Shown piece by piece: positions 1-8,893 of a DNA stretch of 64,000 bases (positions are counted from its first letter, which is position 1; the number at the start of each line of letters is the position of its first letter). The notes beneath the pieces were generated by a model, which searched no databases, was not told the origin of the DNA, and saw only the letters and a program-made list of their open reading frames with translations. The stretch covers positions 7,038,001-7,102,000 of the forward strand of contig NZ_CP127294.1 of the NCBI RefSeq assembly GCF_030285625.1, in the 5' to 3' direction. Origin of the DNA: Amycolatopsis sp. 2-15 (lineage in GTDB: Bacteria; Actinomycetota; Actinomycetes; Mycobacteriales; Pseudonocardiaceae). The position numbers and the translations under genes are program-made.

Positions 1-1150
1 AGGCCAGCAACGTACGGGTTCGCGTCAAGTCGGTCCTTCTGTGCAGGGAGTACTACGCAGAGGAGTTAAACCGCTTCGCCGCACGTTCGCCACCGCAACC
101 CAGCCGCGGCACGCTCGCACCGATGAATTCGATCCCGAGAACGGCGGAGCATCGATTGGCGGCCGGCTCGTTCGTCGTCGGCAGACGGGCCGGCCGGCTC
201 CGACCGACAACGCAGACGTCACCGGCCTTCTTGCCCTGATGCTCCTCACCGGAGCCCGCCGACGCACCCGGCTCTCCGCGGTGCGGGAATGCGAGGCGCC
301 GGCGCGGGACTCTGATGAGTAGATGCGCTGCGGCGTCGGCCAATTGACCGCAATGCTCGTCGGGATCAACCCGATCCTTCACCCCAGCGCAGAACGACCA
401 ACGTCAGGCGTCAATCGCTGGACGCAGTCGAACGGTCACCCCGCCGTGCCAGGCGTCGTAGGCGTCGGAGGTACAAGCTCGCGCAGTTCGATGCCGAGGC
501 TGCCCGCCGATCCAATGGGGTCAGCCTCGACATGCCGGACTTCGGCTCGCTCGCCCTCGGCACCCAGCAGGCGAAAGAGCCCTCTCCATCTGCTGGCTAG
601 GCCGCAGCAGGTGGTTCGAAGATCGGGCCCCGGCTTCATTCGGCTCGCTGTCCGACACGGAGGACGCTCAGCTAATGGCGTGATACTCGGGCGCCCATCC
701 GCTTGCGGATGCGCTCGGCGATGGCGTCGAGCAGGGGCTCGCGGACGTCGCGGTCGAGCCTCCGATACAGCGACGTCGAGCGGAGGAGGTGGCAAATCCG
801 TCCCCGTTGAACCAATGAACGCTGGGGTACCAGCGCACGATCGTTGGACCGGACAATTCTCCGGGATCGTCGCCCAGACCCAACCCTCGTTGGTGGTGCG
901 CACGTCGTCCTCCAGCGGCGGATGACCCCAGCCAGGGTTCCCGGGACAGAACCGTTCGTGGAGATCGGCGGTCTCTGCGTAAACTTCCGGCTATCCCGGC
1001 CTACGGACGACGACGGAAAAAGCACGTCGTACGCTCGCTGCCAGCCAATCAACGGGGTCGGCCCAGTGTCACGACGACGCAGCCACGAGGGCATCGAAGC
1101 GTCGGCCGCGGTCGTCCCACTCTTCAAACGTCGACGTCTCGACTTCGAAG
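1..1150. other. relic-rich stretch without an intact gene
   Basis: No open frame here combines a ribosome binding site, consistent G/C third-position bias and a recognisable fold over its length. The only piece I can assign is a short ECF-sigma-like stretch on the plus strand (140-322). A minus-strand frame around 670-800 ends with a charged helical stretch (LYRRLDRDVREPLLDAI) that looks once-coding but could not be assigned. Together with the PucR tail that follows, this reads as gene debris. Confidence 0.5.
140..322 (+). pseudogene. ECF sigma factor fragment (possible)
   Basis: The frame contains ADVTGLLALMLLTGARRRTR. This matches the region of SigJ/YlaC-like ECF sigma factors that normally reads 'GLLALMLLxxARRxAR' just before the C-terminal tail. 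Nothing upstream supplies the sigma2 and sigma4 domains, and the reading stops with TGA after about 15 unrelated residues. Seen: one conserved motif. Inferred: a relic of a sigma factor gene. It could be coincidental, hence the low confidence. Confidence 0.3.
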
Positions 1151-1363
1151 TTGCTGAAGGTGGCGATCCGCTGGCGAGCGAATGCGGGCAACGCGGACGC
1201 GACCGGTCGGGAGCTGCGCCTGCACCGCAACACCGTTCGTCACCGGATCCACCAGGCCGAAGTACTCCTCGGCCACCCCATCGACCAGCGCCGGATGTAC
1301 GTCGAACTCGCCCTGCACTGCCTCGAGGTCTACGGCTCGGACTTCCTCACCGCGAACCCGTGA
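1151..1363 (+). pseudogene. PucR/CdaR-family regulator, C-terminal HTH remnant
   Basis: The 70-residue frame is the C-terminal helix-turn-helix of a PucR-type regulator: ATGRELRLHRNTVRHRIHQA, then an acidic/aliphatic helix ending LALHCLEVYG. In intact PucR proteins this domain follows a 250-400 residue sensor region, and none of it is present. The same domain occurs complete at 15.3-16.5 kb. No plausible ribosome binding site precedes the first Met. It is a relic and unlikely to be expressed as a functional regulator. Confidence 0.6.
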
Positions 1364-1504
1364 CGCGCTCCGGCCTCGTCACTTCACTTCCAAGCAGCGC
1401 CACCGCGACCCGGTCGTCGAGCCGATGTGCGCTCAGCCCTGGAGTGGCGGACGCGAAGGCGAACGGGGTCCGCTCAACGCTTGCGCGGGTATCTCGAGTC
1501 GCAG

Positions 1505-1566
1505 CCGGCCGAGGGTCCAGGCTGCTGCACCCTCGGCCGGAGTCCCTGGGGAGTCCGGCCGAGGGT
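1505..1566 (-). terminator. double-hairpin terminator downstream of the GH65 gene
   Basis: The 12-base arm CCGGCCGAGGGT occurs at 1505-1516, its exact reverse complement at 1529-1540, and the forward form again at 1555-1566. The middle arm can pair with either flank, giving two mutually exclusive 12-bp stems. The block lies immediately after the stop codon of the minus-strand GH65 gene, so a factor-independent terminator or 3' stabiliser is the natural reading. There is no U tract, as is common in actinobacteria. Confidence 0.6.
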
Positions 1567-1571
1567 GCTGG

Positions 1572-4391
1572 TCAGGAGCCGCAGTTCGTGGCGTCGCCTG
1601 CCGGGTGCCTTGTGGGCACCTGCAGCACGGCCCCGGACCTGACCTGGCGCACGTCATCGCTGCCGACCCGGACCGGGAGCGGCGGGCCGGAGCGCAGGGT
1701 CAGTTTCGTCGTTCGCGCGCCGACGGACAGGTCGAACGAGCGGCCGTGCCACTTGATCCCGGCGAGGTCGACACCCGGCAGTTGCGGCGGCAGGAAGGGA
1801 TCGACGGTGACGGCGTCGGTTCCCCAGCGCAGCCCGGTGAACCCGTAGAGGAACTCCTGCAGATAGCCGCCCTGGCCGGTGGTGAAGTCGAACGCTCCGC
1901 CGGTGCGGGTCTCGTACCACTGGTCGAACGGCGCCGCCAGGTACGGGTCCGCGCTCTTGCGCAGGGAGGTGTAGACGTCGCAGCCCCGCGACCCGAGGGC
2001 CGCACCGGCGATCGTGACGATCGCGTCCGTCATGGACGGGCCGTCGAGGTCGGTGCGCTGCTGGTAGTAGTCGAGGTCGTTCTGGGCGAGGCCAGGCGAC
2101 ATCGGCACCGCCAACGGGTACTGCAACAGCGTGACGTCGGCCTGTTTGATCGTCTGCCCGGAGTACCCGTCGAACTCGGGATGGATGTTCGTCGTGGTGT
2201 CGACCGGGATCTTCAGGCCGTCGGCGACCTTGCGCCAGGCCGGATCGGCGGCCCGGCCGAGGATGCCCGCGGCGCGGATCGCGATGCGCAGCGAGGCTTG
2301 CGCTCCGGCGTTGGTGGTCACGCTGTTGTCGACGTTGTCGTGGTACTCGTCCGGACCTTTGACATCCCTGATGGCGTAACCGCCGGCCGGGTCGGGGACG
2401 GCACGTGTGGCCCAGTAGTCGGCGATGCCCTGCAGCACGGGCCAGGCCTTGTCCCGCAGCCAGGTCTTGTCACCGGACGCTTCGTAGTACTGCCACTGCG
2501 CCAAGGCGATGTCGGAGTTGATGTGGATTTCCTGCTTGCCGTCGGGGGACCAGTCCGGGGTTGTCTCCTTGCCGGTCAGCGCGCTCTGCCACGGGAACTT
2601 AGCGCCCTTGATCGGGTGGTCCGGAGTGGACAGTGCCGCGGCGGCGGCCTGAGCCGCCGGCAGGCGCTGCTGCCGGTAGGTGTTCGCGTCGGCGGCGATG
2701 TCGGGGTACTGGGCGAGCAGTGCCGGGTACATCCACGTCTCCGTGTCCCAGAACACGTGACCGCTGTAGCCGTCCGAGGACAGACCGCCAGGGCTGGCGC
2801 TCCAGACGACGCCGGCGCGCACGCTCGCGAGCAGGTAGAACATCGACGCGTGGACCTGCGCGGTCATGGTGGGGTCACCCGGAATCGAGATGCTCGACTG
2901 CCACAGGCGTGACCAGGCATCGCGGTTGCGTGCCAGCGCGCGCTGATAGCCGTCCGCGGCGGCGTGGGCCGCGGTCTTCGCGGCGGCCTGCTGCGGAGAC
3001 GCGGCTGCGAGCGGCCGGTCGGTGTCGACGCTGGAGGCGACGCCAACGTACTTGGTGATCCGCAACGGCTCTCCGGCGCGGACCGGGAAAGTCGCTCGCT
3101 GTCCGGCACCGCCGTCACCCGGGTCGGCGATCGCCTGGGTCGGCACCGTCTTCCCGCCGACGCGCAGTACCGAGTTCAGCCCGGCGGTGACCAGGTTCCC
3201 GTTGCTCACGACGGTCTGCGACAGTGTCGCGGTCTTGCCGTCCACGCGCGGGTCCGTCGTCGAGGCGTGGTCCAGGCCCCTGCCGTCGAACTCGTCGACG
3301 ACGGTGGCCGGTCCGCTCCAGTGCGGAACGGCCTGCACGCTCACCGTGCCCAGGTGGCCGTCCGCGCGGTTGGCGTTGACCTCGTAGGCGAGGCTGGTCG
3401 TATCGCCCGCGGGCGAGGTCCAGTCGAACGACGTGGTCAGCACACCGGTGCGCAGGTCCATCGACTGCCGGTACTTCGTGGTGGTGCCGACCGTGGCCGG
3501 GGCGATCTGCGTCGGTGGCTGTGCGCCGTCCGGATACAGCGCGAGGTAGTCGATGTTCACCCGCGCGGTGTCCCCCTCGGTGACGGTGACCTCGAGGGTG
3601 TTCGCGCCCGCGTTCAACGTCACCGGCACGGTCACCACCGCCCAGTCGTCCCAGCTGGCCAGGCTGGGCACGGACAGTTGCCGGAGCGTGCCGTTCACGC
3701 CGATGTGGATGGTCTGCGGGCTGCCGCTGCCGTTGCCGTACCGCACGGCCAGCGTCGCCGGGCCGGCCGGCGCGTTCCGGATCGGGATGACGCCGCCGCC
3801 GCCGACTGTCGGGGTGTCGTTGCTGTTCAGGCCGGCCAAGTAGCTCCCGACGATCGAGCCGGGGTGGGAGGACTCGAGGAACGCGCCCCCGGAAACCTTC
3901 CCGTACGCGGCCGGGCACAACTGGCCGAACCCGCAGGACCAACCCTCGATCCCGTAGACGTCGCCGCCGCGGCCGAACCCGAGCGTGGTCCAGGCCGGCA
4001 GGCTCGCTCGCTCCTCCTGCCCCGCCGCGGGCGCGCCGTAGAAGCCGGCGAGCTCGGACTGGGTGACGATGGGCATGGTGCTGTACCCGTGGCCCGCCGC
4101 GGGCACCCGCGCGGCGAGGTAGCCGTTGCCGACGAACGTCGGCGAGTAGTTCTTCGCCGTGTCTCCCGTGCTCAGCACCCAGCCGTCGCCACCGCCGCCC
4201 GGCCCCGGCCCCGGCACCGGGGCGGCCGAGGCCGGCACCGTCACCAAGCCCAGTAGCAGACCACCGACCGCCAGCAGGAAGCCAGCCCTGCCCCTGAGCC
4301 CGCCGGAGCGGAGACGGCCCCACGCCCGCCCGCGGCGCGAGGCGCGAAGCCTCGTTCTGCCGGCTCTCGTGGCCTCGCCGTGCATCTTCAT
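1572..4391 (-). CDS. secreted glycoside hydrolase family 65 protein with inserted CBM-like domain
   Basis: The product is 939 residues. ATG at 4391 was chosen because GAGGAGG lies 10 bases upstream; an earlier in-frame start at 4481 has no such site. A long basic n-region is followed by a hydrophobic core (about 37-55) and a PASA|AP cleavage site, so the enzyme should be exported. Residues about 185-290 form a beta-rich carbohydrate-binding-module-like insert (ending VNIDYLALYPDG). The catalytic (alpha/alpha)6 barrel follows, with the GH65 signature FWDTETWMYPALL and the general acid Glu682 in GPDEYH. Family members hydrolyse or phosphorolyse alpha-glucosides such as trehalose or kojibiose. 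Lack of a phosphate-site assignment leaves the choice open, but secretion favours a hydrolase (acid-trehalase-like). It is flanked by a palindromic operator upstream and a double hairpin downstream, so it is probably a monocistronic, substrate-induced gene. Confidence 0.88.
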   Translation of the reverse strand: MKMHGEATRAGRTRLRASRRGRAWGRLRSGGLRGRAGFLLAVGGLLLGLVTVPASAAPVPGPGPGGGGDGWVLSTGDTAKNYSPTFVGNGYLAARVPAAGHGYSTMPIVTQSELAGFYGAPAAGQEERASLPAWTTLGFGRGGDVYGIEGWSCGFGQLCPAAYGKVSGGAFLESSHPGSIVGSYLAGLNSNDTPTVGGGGVIPIRNAPAGPATLAVRYGNGSGSPQTIHIGVNGTLRQLSVPSLASWDDWAVVTVPVTLNAGANTLEVTVTEGDTARVNIDYLALYPDGAQPPTQIAPATVGTTTKYRQSMDLRTGVLTTSFDWTSPAGDTTSLAYEVNANRADGHLGTVSVQAVPHWSGPATVVDEFDGRGLDHASTTDPRVDGKTATLSQTVVSNGNLVTAGLNSVLRVGGKTVPTQAIADPGDGGAGQRATFPVRAGEPLRITKYVGVASSVDTDRPLAAASPQQAAAKTAAHAAADGYQRALARNRDAWSRLWQSSISIPGDPTMTAQVHASMFYLLASVRAGVVWSASPGGLSSDGYSGHVFWDTETWMYPALLAQYPDIAADANTYRQQRLPAAQAAAAALSTPDHPIKGAKFPWQSALTGKETTPDWSPDGKQEIHINSDIALAQWQYYEASGDKTWLRDKAWPVLQGIADYWATRAVPDPAGGYAIRDVKGPDEYHDNVDNSVTTNAGAQASLRIAIRAAGILGRAADPAWRKVADGLKIPVDTTTNIHPEFDGYSGQTIKQADVTLLQYPLAVPMSPGLAQNDLDYYQQRTDLDGPSMTDAIVTIAGAALGSRGCDVYTSLRKSADPYLAAPFDQWYETRTGGAFDFTTGQGGYLQEFLYGFTGLRWGTDAVTVDPFLPPQLPGVDLAGIKWHGRSFDLSVGARTTKLTLRSGPPLPVRVGSDDVRQVRSGAVLQVPTRHPAGDATNCGS

Positions 4392-4482
4392 CGAAACGGC
4401 ACCTCCTCGCGACGGAATGCCCGGCGGCGAGACAAGCCGACCGCTCGCTGAGCGGCCTGGCCATATTCCGATACCCACCACG

Positions 4483-4513
4483 GCCTATATGTTGCGGGCA
4501 ACAACATATAGGC
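4483..4513. promoter_or_regulatory. 31-bp palindromic operator upstream of the GH65 gene
   Basis: Two perfect 12-base arms, GCCTATATGTTG and CAACATATAGGC, are separated by 7 bases and centred 107 bp upstream of the GH65 start. A second, offset dyad GTTGC-GG-GCAAC overlaps the centre. The arms contain an A/T-rich TATA step that is rare in this G+C background. This is the form expected of a GntR- or LacI-type repressor site. No intact regulator gene adjoins it, so the cognate regulator is unknown. Confidence 0.65.
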
Positions 4514-4736
4514 GGGAAGAGAGTTGGTAAAGAGCAAGGTTGTGCCGACGGGGGGACCTGGAGTCACCAGCTCGCGCGCCGACGCGTGCCAGATCCGCGC
4601 CGCAGCCTCGCGCTGTCCATCGGCCAAGGTCCGGACCAGGTCGCCGGCCGCAGGGCGAGCGCTGCCGATGCCACGCAACAACGACTTCGGCAGCAACGAG
4701 ATTCACGCTTGCCTGACGACGTCGTCCGAGCCTGAA

Positions 4737-4876
4737 AAGAACGCCACCGCGAGGTCGAACTCGGCGACGCCACGGTGCGGCCCCGCAGCGACCACCTGAG
4801 CGTTCTGGGCTTGGTCCGAGCGTTCTACCTCGACATTCATCAGTCACAGGCGGCCGTAGCTGTTCAGCCGCGATGA
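4737..4876 (+). pseudogene. tyrosine-recombinase-like fragment (possible)
   Basis: The frame ends DHLSVLGLVRAFYLDIHQSQ and then stops at TGA. The phrase 'xxxLxxVRAFYLDIxxW' is typical of an internal helix of large actinobacterial phage/plasmid integrases that precedes the catalytic domain. Only about 45 residues are readable and no catalytic residues (R-HxxR-Y) follow. It abuts the IS481 relic, consistent with mobile-element debris. The call rests on a single stretch. Confidence 0.25.
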
Positions 4877-5860
4877 GCGAGCGAAAGCTTTGAGCTGGCC
4901 AACCGCTCCAACAGGACCATACCCGCTGCGTGACGAGACAGCTCCTCGTCAAGCTCAGTGAGCGCAGCGGCCACTGCGGTCATGGAGCCAGGGTGCAGGG
5001 GCCGCGGTGCGTTGGGTGTTGCTGGTGAAGGGTTGCCGGCAGGCCCATCGGTTTGCAGGGTGCGGTCGAGTTCGGCTTGCCCGTTCTGCCAGGAGCAATG
5101 GGGCTTGATGAACTTCTGCCGGATGCCGTGCTCGGCGCCGATCTCGCGCAGGGAACAGCGATGGGCCCAGGCGTTGTCGGTCATCGGCCGTTCGATGCGG
5201 GTGATGCCGTGATGTGCGAAGTAGGTGATCGCGCGGTCCAGGAAGCCGGCGCAGGTTGGGCCCTTCTCCTCCGGGCGGATTTCGGAGTGGGCCAGCCGGC
5301 TGTGGTCGTCGACCAGGGAGTGGACGTCGTCAAACCCGATCTTGACGCTGCGGTCGCGGGGGGCTTCCCGCTGGGCCCGGCCGTAGGCTCGCCAGCCGCC
5401 GTCGTCGGGGATGCGGCCGATCCTCTTGACGTCCATGTGGACCAGCTCGCCGGGCCGTTCCCGCTCATACCGCACCGCCGTGGTGGTGCCGGCGCGGATC
5501 AGCAGTCCGGTGATCGGGTCCAGTGCGGCCAGCCGCGGAACCCGGGGGGCGGGCCAGCACCCGCGACACCGTCCGGGTCGGCACACCCAGCTCGGCGCTG
5601 AGCCAGGCCTGTACGGCACCTCCACTGGTCGGACGCCCCTCGTGTGTTCCCGGACGCGAACAACACATTGCGCGTGCTGCGATACCTGTGCGACCTCAAG
5701 TGGACACCCTGTGTGGCCCGCCCTGCCGGCCCGCCGCGCACCAGGCAACCGACGAGCTCGCCGACCGTGCCGATCGGGTGCTCCGAGTCTGGCCCGGCGA
5801 CGCCGAGGTGATTCCGTAACGCGCGCAGTGGGCGCCGCCTCACCCACTGCGTTCGCTTGC
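4864..5860 (-). pseudogene. IS481-family transposase, frameshifted
   Basis: The central part is a clear IS481 DDE transposase: RPGELVHMDVKRIGRIPDDG (first catalytic Asp region), FDDVHSLVDDHSRLAHSE (second Asp), and GAEHGIRQKFIKPHCSWQNG, where the third-acid region should end NGKxER. After WQNGQAELDRTLQTD the frame diverges, so the C terminus is lost. The N-terminal helix-turn-helix (VQAWLSAELGVPTRTVSRVL) lies in a different frame near 5540-5640, so at least one frameshift precedes the catalytic core. No terminal inverted repeats were recognised. It cannot transpose on its own. Confidence 0.8.
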
Positions 5861-5963
5861 TGCCGAAAAGCCGACCATGACCGCGTCAGTTGCCCGAGCA
5901 CGAGCAGCTCGACCTGTGGGCCGCCACCCACTGCCGCAAAGCCACCGAGATCAGGAGATCGCC

Positions 5964-6348
5964 ATGACTGTAGAGCCTGAAACGAAATCCTCGTCACTGC
6001 CGACCGCACGGCGGCACGACTACATCGCTGTACTGCTCGTGACCGCCGCCGCGCGTGAGACCGTGCGCGCGAGGCTCGACCGCGTCGCCCAGGCGACCGA
6101 GCCGGACAGGCTTTACCGTATTCAGCATTACCGGGTGGCCCCGCTCAGAGCGGCGCCGCAGGACGAGGTTGCTGAGCACGTGGGGGCGCGGGAACGTGAG
6201 GTGTTGAAGCTCGTCGCCGACGGCCTGTTCCGATCCTGCGATCGCACGCGCCCTGTGCGTATCCACCGAGACGACCAAGGCGCACATCACCAACACTCTC
6301 CGCAAGCTCGGCTCGCACGACCGCGCGAACGGTCCACCTCGCACCTAA
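5964..6348 (+). pseudogene. LuxR-type regulator, frameshifted in the HTH
   Basis: ATG at 5964 follows AGGAGATCGCC. The N-terminal 70 residues (starting MTVEPETKSSSLPTARRHD) are not recognisable as a domain. They lead into the LuxR C-terminal HTH start, GAREREVLKLVADGL. The rest of the HTH continues one frame over: SDPAIARALCVSTETTKAHI and NTLRKLGSHDRAN, ending at TAA 6348. One frameshift near 6222 therefore breaks the DNA-binding helix. In an intact gene this would be a two-component or stand-alone transcriptional activator. The good start site suggests decay is recent. Confidence 0.65.
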
Positions 6349-7079
6349 GCGCACGCTCCTCGACTGCGCCCCGTGACCGCCGCCAAGGAGTGTGTCGGGA
6401 CGCCCCGCCGAGGTCTCGCGCGCGTGGTGCGCCGACGTCGACAGCGAGGCGCACCCTGAGATCGATCCCGAGGCTTCGGCGGTGCCTGTGCGCAGAATTG
6501 CAAGGCGTGCGGCGAGACAAACCGGCGGACGCCTTCTACGTCGTCCGAAAGCCGGCACGCCTGGTACCGCGCGGGCTGCTGCCGCAGCGTATGACCGCCG
6601 CTACCCAGCCGTTCCCGATGCGGCTGTGGCAGTGCATGAACAGGGTCGCCACGAGCCTGTTCAGTGGCTTCGCGGCAACGAAGGAGCACGAACAGGGGAT
6701 GTTGCTCGAATGCCCTCGAGAGTGAGCACCGGGCACCGTCTGGACGGCCGCTATGGGTGGCTGCGCATCCTGTGCCGTCCTCGGGTGCCGAAACCGGTTA
6801 AGCGCGTGGCGTTCGCGTGGCCCCCTGCGCCGCCCGACGGACGTGCGTCGTCCGGCTTGGTGCTCCCGGACGCCGGAATGACCTGCCGCACCAAGGTCTG
6901 AGCCGACGGCCGCCACCGTCCAAGGCCCCTTCCGAGCTCACGAACGACCCATCGACGCCACCAGCCCGCGTCGCCGCCGATCCCTCTGCTGCAGACCCAG
7001 CGAACCATGCGCAAGCCCAGCCGCCGCAGTGGCCCCCGCCACACCCATCCGCAGCAGCCGCCCGCCCACAGGAGATCCC
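6349..7079. other. no supported gene
   Basis: Several overlapping frames are open on both strands, but none carries a recognisable motif together with a start site. The 6905-7079 part is rich in Pro/Ala/Arg codons in every frame. I see no inverted repeats long enough to mark an insertion sequence. It is best treated as decayed sequence leading up to the small-ORF chain. Confidence 0.4.
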
Positions 7080-7259
7080 GTGTCCTCCCAGCAGACTCCA
7101 TCAGGCCAGTTGGCGATTTCGCGTCGCGAAGCCGTGCTCATCCCCCTCGTGCTCGCGGTCGTGCTCGTCGCAGGCACCTCCGGCCTCGCAGATGCGTTCC
7201 TGCTCGTCGTCGCCGTCCTGTTCTGGTCCACGCTCAACCTCACGGATCAACAACCGTGA
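7080..7259 (+). CDS. small membrane protein (59 aa)
   Basis: GTG at 7080 follows AGGAGATCCC, a good ribosome binding site. After a polar start (SSQQTPSGQLAISRREA) come two hydrophobic stretches: VLIPLVLAVVLVAGTSGLA and FLLVVAVLFWSTL. A short hairpin membrane protein is the likely form. The stop overlaps the GTG of the next frame (GTGA), which suggests translational coupling. Short membrane proteins of this kind are common in the transfer/spread regions of actinobacterial integrative elements, but I do not recognise this one. Function unknown. Confidence 0.55.
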   Translation: MSSQQTPSGQLAISRREAVLIPLVLAVVLVAGTSGLADAFLLVVAVLFWSTLNLTDQQP

Positions 7260-7438
7260 GCTACCGGCCCCTTGCGCGAACACGAAAACCCGACCCAGAG
7301 CGTGTCCTCGAAGCGGCGGATTTGCTCGATGCAGCAGATCTTTTCTCAGCACGCCACGAAGAAGGACCTTCTCGCAAAGCGTCCGCCGTTGCGCGACGAC
7401 CTGACCCGCTGGACTTCACCACCGGCGCTCGAACATGA
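7256..7438 (+). CDS. small hypothetical protein (60 aa), coupled to the preceding gene
   Basis: The frame starts with the GTG of the GTGA overlap with the upstream membrane protein. It reads VSYRPLARTRKPDPERVLEA, then an Ala/Asp-rich helix (ADLLDAADLFSARHEE) and a basic tail ending TTGART. Codon use has the local G/C third-position bias. The stop overlaps the next ATG (ATGA at 7435-7438), which begins a further 29-codon frame ending at 7524. The repeated 4-base overlaps argue that at least the first two frames are real. No function is recognised. Confidence 0.45.
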   Translation: MSYRPLARTRKPDPERVLEAADLLDAADLFSARHEEGPSRKASAVARRPDPLDFTTGART

Positions 7439-7684
7439 AGTTGCTGACCGACATCACCGGGCATCCCGCCGGCGAGGACGATCGATGGGCCGGGTCGGTG
7501 CCGGTGGTGACAACGCTGCCTTGAAATCGTCCTTGTTGCTGCAAAAGAACGTTCTCGACACCACCAAACCTGCCCTGCGCGTTCACTGACTTCGCTACCT
7601 GCCCCCGCCGGCCCGCAACCCCCTGCCGTTCCCGGTGACCGCGGGCGAATAGATTCCTTTGAACGCCAGAACTGAACCGTTCGA

Positions 7685-8009
7685 ATGATCCCGGCCGCGG
7701 TCGACCTCGACGACTGGGACGACGTCGCCGAAGTCTCGGGTCGAGTCGGAGTGCGGAGAACTCATCGCCCACGACCTGGCGGGCGATCCCCCTCCGGAGT
7801 TCCCCGACCTGGCCCACGCGGGACCCGGCACCTACCGGCTACGCGCGCACGCCCGCGGCCGCGACATCGCCTCCCACCTCAACGTCCAGGAACCCGTTGA
7901 GAACTACCTGCTTTCCGTGTGGCCGGCACCGGAAGCACCCGACGTCGTCCACAAACAGTCGGACGAGCGCGGACAGGAATACCAGGCAGCACGGAAGCCG
8001 CGACGCTGA
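7685..8009 (+). pseudogene. hypothetical protein gene, frameshifted
   Basis: Two adjoining frames together give a plausible protein. The first reads VDLDDWDDVAEVSG. The second, one base over from about 7740, reads ESECGELIAHDLAGDPPPEF, then GPGTYRLRAHARGRD and EPVENYLLSVWPAPEAPDVV before TGA at 8007-8009. The 'YRLRxHARGRD ... EPVExYLxxVWPAP' pattern is one I associate with uncharacterised actinobacterial proteins, often near SMI1/immunity-like genes. I do not assign a function. One frameshift near 7738 separates the halves. Confidence 0.45.
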
Positions 8010-8429
8010 CGCGCGGCTCGGCAGGCTTGAAGCAGTGTCGTTGGCGGGGCCGGCCAAACCGGCCACCCCAACAGGACGGGAACCGGTGCGCGCACCCGGA
8101 GGAAGATCCGCGCCGACAGGCGAACCCTGGAACCTACGTGCCCTCACCGACACGCCGCAGCGACGAACCCGGGCATCAGTGATCAAGGACGTTCCGGCTT
8201 AGTCCGAGAAGCACGCCGCCCGGCCCGAGTTCGAACTTCCGGCACAGGCACGTGACCAGCAGCGCTCAACTCCCGCCGACCACATCCGCCGACCAGTGCG
8301 TTCTCGATCGCGGCAGGTCAGCGGGTCGAGTTCACGAAGCCCCAGAACGCTGGAGAATAGCCCGTTATACGTCAGAGCCCGTCGCTACCTGAACTGCGCT
8401 GTTCGGGCGGACGTTTCCACCTCACCGTC

Positions 8430-8640
8430 ATGCACCCACGACCAGCGCATCCGTTCATCGTGATCCCACCCCGACAACCCACTGGGTCAGCGGTGTCCCC
8501 CCGGCAGCCGCTGGACTTGCTCGAGCACTGGATGACCACCTGCAGGCAAACCCGCGCCTGTCCCCCGCCACGGCCGAGCCCCGGGTTGCGGTTCGCCTTC
8601 TACGGCCGCACCTCAACCCTGCGCCGCAAGCCGGGTCGTG
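8430..8640 (+). pseudogene. serine recombinase N-terminal stub
   Basis: The frame contains GLRFAFYGRTSTL. This is the first beta strand of a serine recombinase including the catalytic serine (YGRxST), and it is nearly identical to the start of the longer recombinase relic at 25.6 kb (GLRFAFYGRMSTV). After about 12 residues the similarity is lost. The rest of 8010-8893 holds no gene I can support; a second frame around 8700-8819 (VNDFFGKHVSSG) is unassigned. Confidence 0.4.
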
Positions 8641-8893
8641 CGCGTCGCGATTCGCGCGCTGGGTCGCAAACCCCTCGTGATCCCCGGACTGCCAACAGGG
8701 TCAACGATTTCTTCGGCAAACACGTGTCCTCAGGTCGAATCCAAACTACGGTGTACGGCACGCCCGTCCGGCGGGCGCTGGTGGCGAAGAACCCGTCAGC
8801 CGGGACGTCAGGCAGCTGAGCGGCAGGCGACCGCGTCACCCGTCGGCGGCCGAGCGGCAGCCCCCACGGCGCCCGGACGCCGGCCGCGGGGGG

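Noticed and set aside
3115..4464. 449-codon minus-strand frame inside the GH65 gene
   Set aside because: It is a shifted frame of the GH65 coding sequence with typical high-Arg composition.
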